Source: Arthrobacter sp. 24S4-2
Lineage (GTDB): Bacteria > Actinomycetota > Actinomycetes > Actinomycetales > Micrococcaceae
Direction: 5' to 3'
DNA length: 64,000 nucleotides
NCBI RefSeq assembly: GCF_005280255.1
Contig: NZ_CP040018.1
Coordinates: 3,038,001 to 3,102,000, forward strand
Shown in pieces: positions 63,427-64,000 of the stretch. A program made the translations under genes and the position numbers. The stretch's first letter is position 1. Every line of letters starts with the position of its first letter. The notes beneath the pieces were generated by a model. That model was not told the DNA's origin and ran no database searches. It worked only from the letters and a program-made list of their open reading frames with translations.

Positions 63427-63512
63427 GGGCAGGTCCACTTCGCAGCAGAAAACAGTTCCACCGACGCATATCGCGTCCGACTGAAACTGGCCCGAGGCAT
63501 GTGGACCTGCCC
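63427..63512. repeat. 12-bp inverted repeat in the ppm1 upstream region
   Basis: GGGCAGGTCCAC (63427-63438) and its complement (63501-63512) lie 62 bp apart. Not close enough for a simple hairpin terminator; may be operator half-sites or chance. Confidence 0.45.
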
Positions 63513-63553
63513 GCGGCTTGCCCGTGTGACGCGCCCCGTGAGCGCAGACTCCC

Positions 63554-63559
63554 TATAAT
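63554..63559 (+). promoter_or_regulatory. Likely -10 box of the ppm1 promoter
   Basis: TATAAT at 63554-63559, 80 bp before the GTG at 63640. No clear -35 box at the usual distance, so other factors may help. Confidence 0.45.
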
Positions 63560-63639
63560 GGTGACTTGCGCCTTATCGCCAGCCCTAACGCTGCGCTTCT
63601 TGGCGCGCTGACCGCTCCCATCAAGGAAAGGGCCTCGCT

Positions 63640-64000
63640 GTGCGTGTCCTCACCATCATCCCCACCTACAACGAGCTGGAATCGTTGCCCAAGACACTCG
63701 CACGCCTGCGCGCGGCCGTCCCGGCTTCCGATGTGCTGGTGGTGGACGACAACAGCCCGGACGGCACAGGACAGCTCGCGGACGGCATCGCTGCCGCGGA
63801 CAGCCAGGTTCACGTACTTCACCGTCAGGGCAAGGCCGGACTGGGAGCCGCCTACATCGCCGGCTTCAAGTGGGGCCTGGCGGCCGGCTACGACGTTCTC
63901 GTGGAAATGGATGCCGACGGCTCACACCAGCCGGAACAGCTGCAGCAGCTCCTGGACGCCGTCGAGGACGGCGCGGACCTGGCCATGGGTTCCCGCTGGG
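63640..64000 (+). CDS. ppm1: Polyprenol-phosphate mannosyltransferase, N-terminal part
   Basis: GT2-family glycosyltransferase that makes polyprenol-phosphate-mannose for lipoglycan and protein mannosylation. It runs off the right edge; about 120 codons are visible. Seen: VLTIIPTYNELESLPKTL, VVDDNSPDGTGQ, GKAGLGAAYIAGFKWGL and EMDADGSHQPEQL (DxD metal site). Start GTG at 63640 after AAGGAAAGG. The C-terminal part and any fused lipoprotein N-acyltransferase domain are outside the window. Confidence 0.9.
   Translation, partial: MRVLTIIPTYNELESLPKTLARLRAAVPASDVLVVDDNSPDGTGQLADGIAAADSQVHVLHRQGKAGLGAAYIAGFKWGLAAGYDVLVEMDADGSHQPEQLQQLLDAVEDGADLAMGSRW

Larger units (their letters stand above)
63198..63639. 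other. Gene-free stretch upstream of ppm1 with repeats
   Basis: 442 bp without a supported gene; the short frames have no recognisable similarity. It holds a near-duplicate CTGCGGTCATAG around the amidohydrolase stop (63188 and 63209), the 11-bp direct repeat GACTGAAACTG (63264-63274, 63479-63489), and a 12-bp inverted repeat (63427-63438, 63501-63512). A TATAAT box lies near the right end. Confidence 0.6.

Overview
The window is GC-rich actinobacterial chromosome, most likely Micrococcaceae (Arthrobacter/Pseudarthrobacter-like). This rests on a complete Pup-proteasome locus with PafB and PafC fused in one chain, a mycothiol ligase (MshC), the actinobacterial glgC/glgA pair, a HelY-type helicase, a polyprenol-phosphate mannosyltransferase, many GTG/TTG starts, and frequent 1-4 nt overlaps between genes. 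No prophage, transposase, integrase or CRISPR array was found.

Layout. 1-4.7 kb: partial flavin-binding protein, a frameshifted zinc-ribbon SDR, and divergent glgC and glgA. 4.7-11.4 kb: a fatty-acid module under a TetR regulator (acyl-CoA oxidase/dehydrogenase, thiolase, frameshifted FabG4-like reductase, MaoC-type HtdX-like hydratase) with a perfect palindrome in the divergent promoter. 11.4-20 kb: FUSC transporter, frameshifted serine hydrolase, decayed glutathionyl-hydroquinone reductase, M50 peptidase with a DksA/TraR-like protein, hemerythrin, malQ, a possible modification-dependent HNH nuclease and a STAS-like protein. 20-28.8 kb: lhgO, cyclopropane-synthase-like methyltransferase, several small hypothetical genes, a secreted HNH lipoprotein, DUF805, YqeY, an esterase and a PucR-type regulator. 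28.8-35.6 kb: aromatic catabolic island (vanB, vanA, divergent PadR, AraC, aryl aldehyde and aryl alcohol dehydrogenases). 35.8 kb: tRNA-Leu(GAG). 36-46.6 kb: M20 peptidase, frameshifted acyl-CoA dehydrogenase, a tandem repeat across a stop codon, aldo/keto reductase, uppP, mshC, PAC2, HAD phosphatase, site-2 protease and trmI. 46.7-58.6 kb: mpa-dop-pup-prcB-prcA-pafA, two FKBP isomerases, pafBC, tatA and tatC. 58.6-64 kb: helY, an amidohydrolase, a 440-bp gene-free stretch and the start of ppm1.

How the genes work together. Pup is activated by Dop, ligated to substrates by PafA, and substrates are unfolded by Mpa into the PrcA/PrcB core. PafBC is the DNA-damage regulator tied to this system in other actinobacteria. 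The aromatic island would take benzyl/vanillyl-type alcohols to aldehydes, then acids, and demethylate vanillate. The TetR module is a beta-oxidation or reverse-oxidation set.

Data quality. Four genes are each broken by one missing base in a run of four G/C where five would restore the frame. This points to a homopolymer error in the assembly rather than four real mutations. The glutathionyl-hydroquinone reductase is different: it has several internal deletions and a stop codon, so it looks like true decay. I see no clear novel defence or mobile system; the best leads are the HNH nuclease at 18.5-19.4 kb, the palindrome at 7.65 kb, the hairpins around pup and the stop-codon repeat at 38.6 kb.
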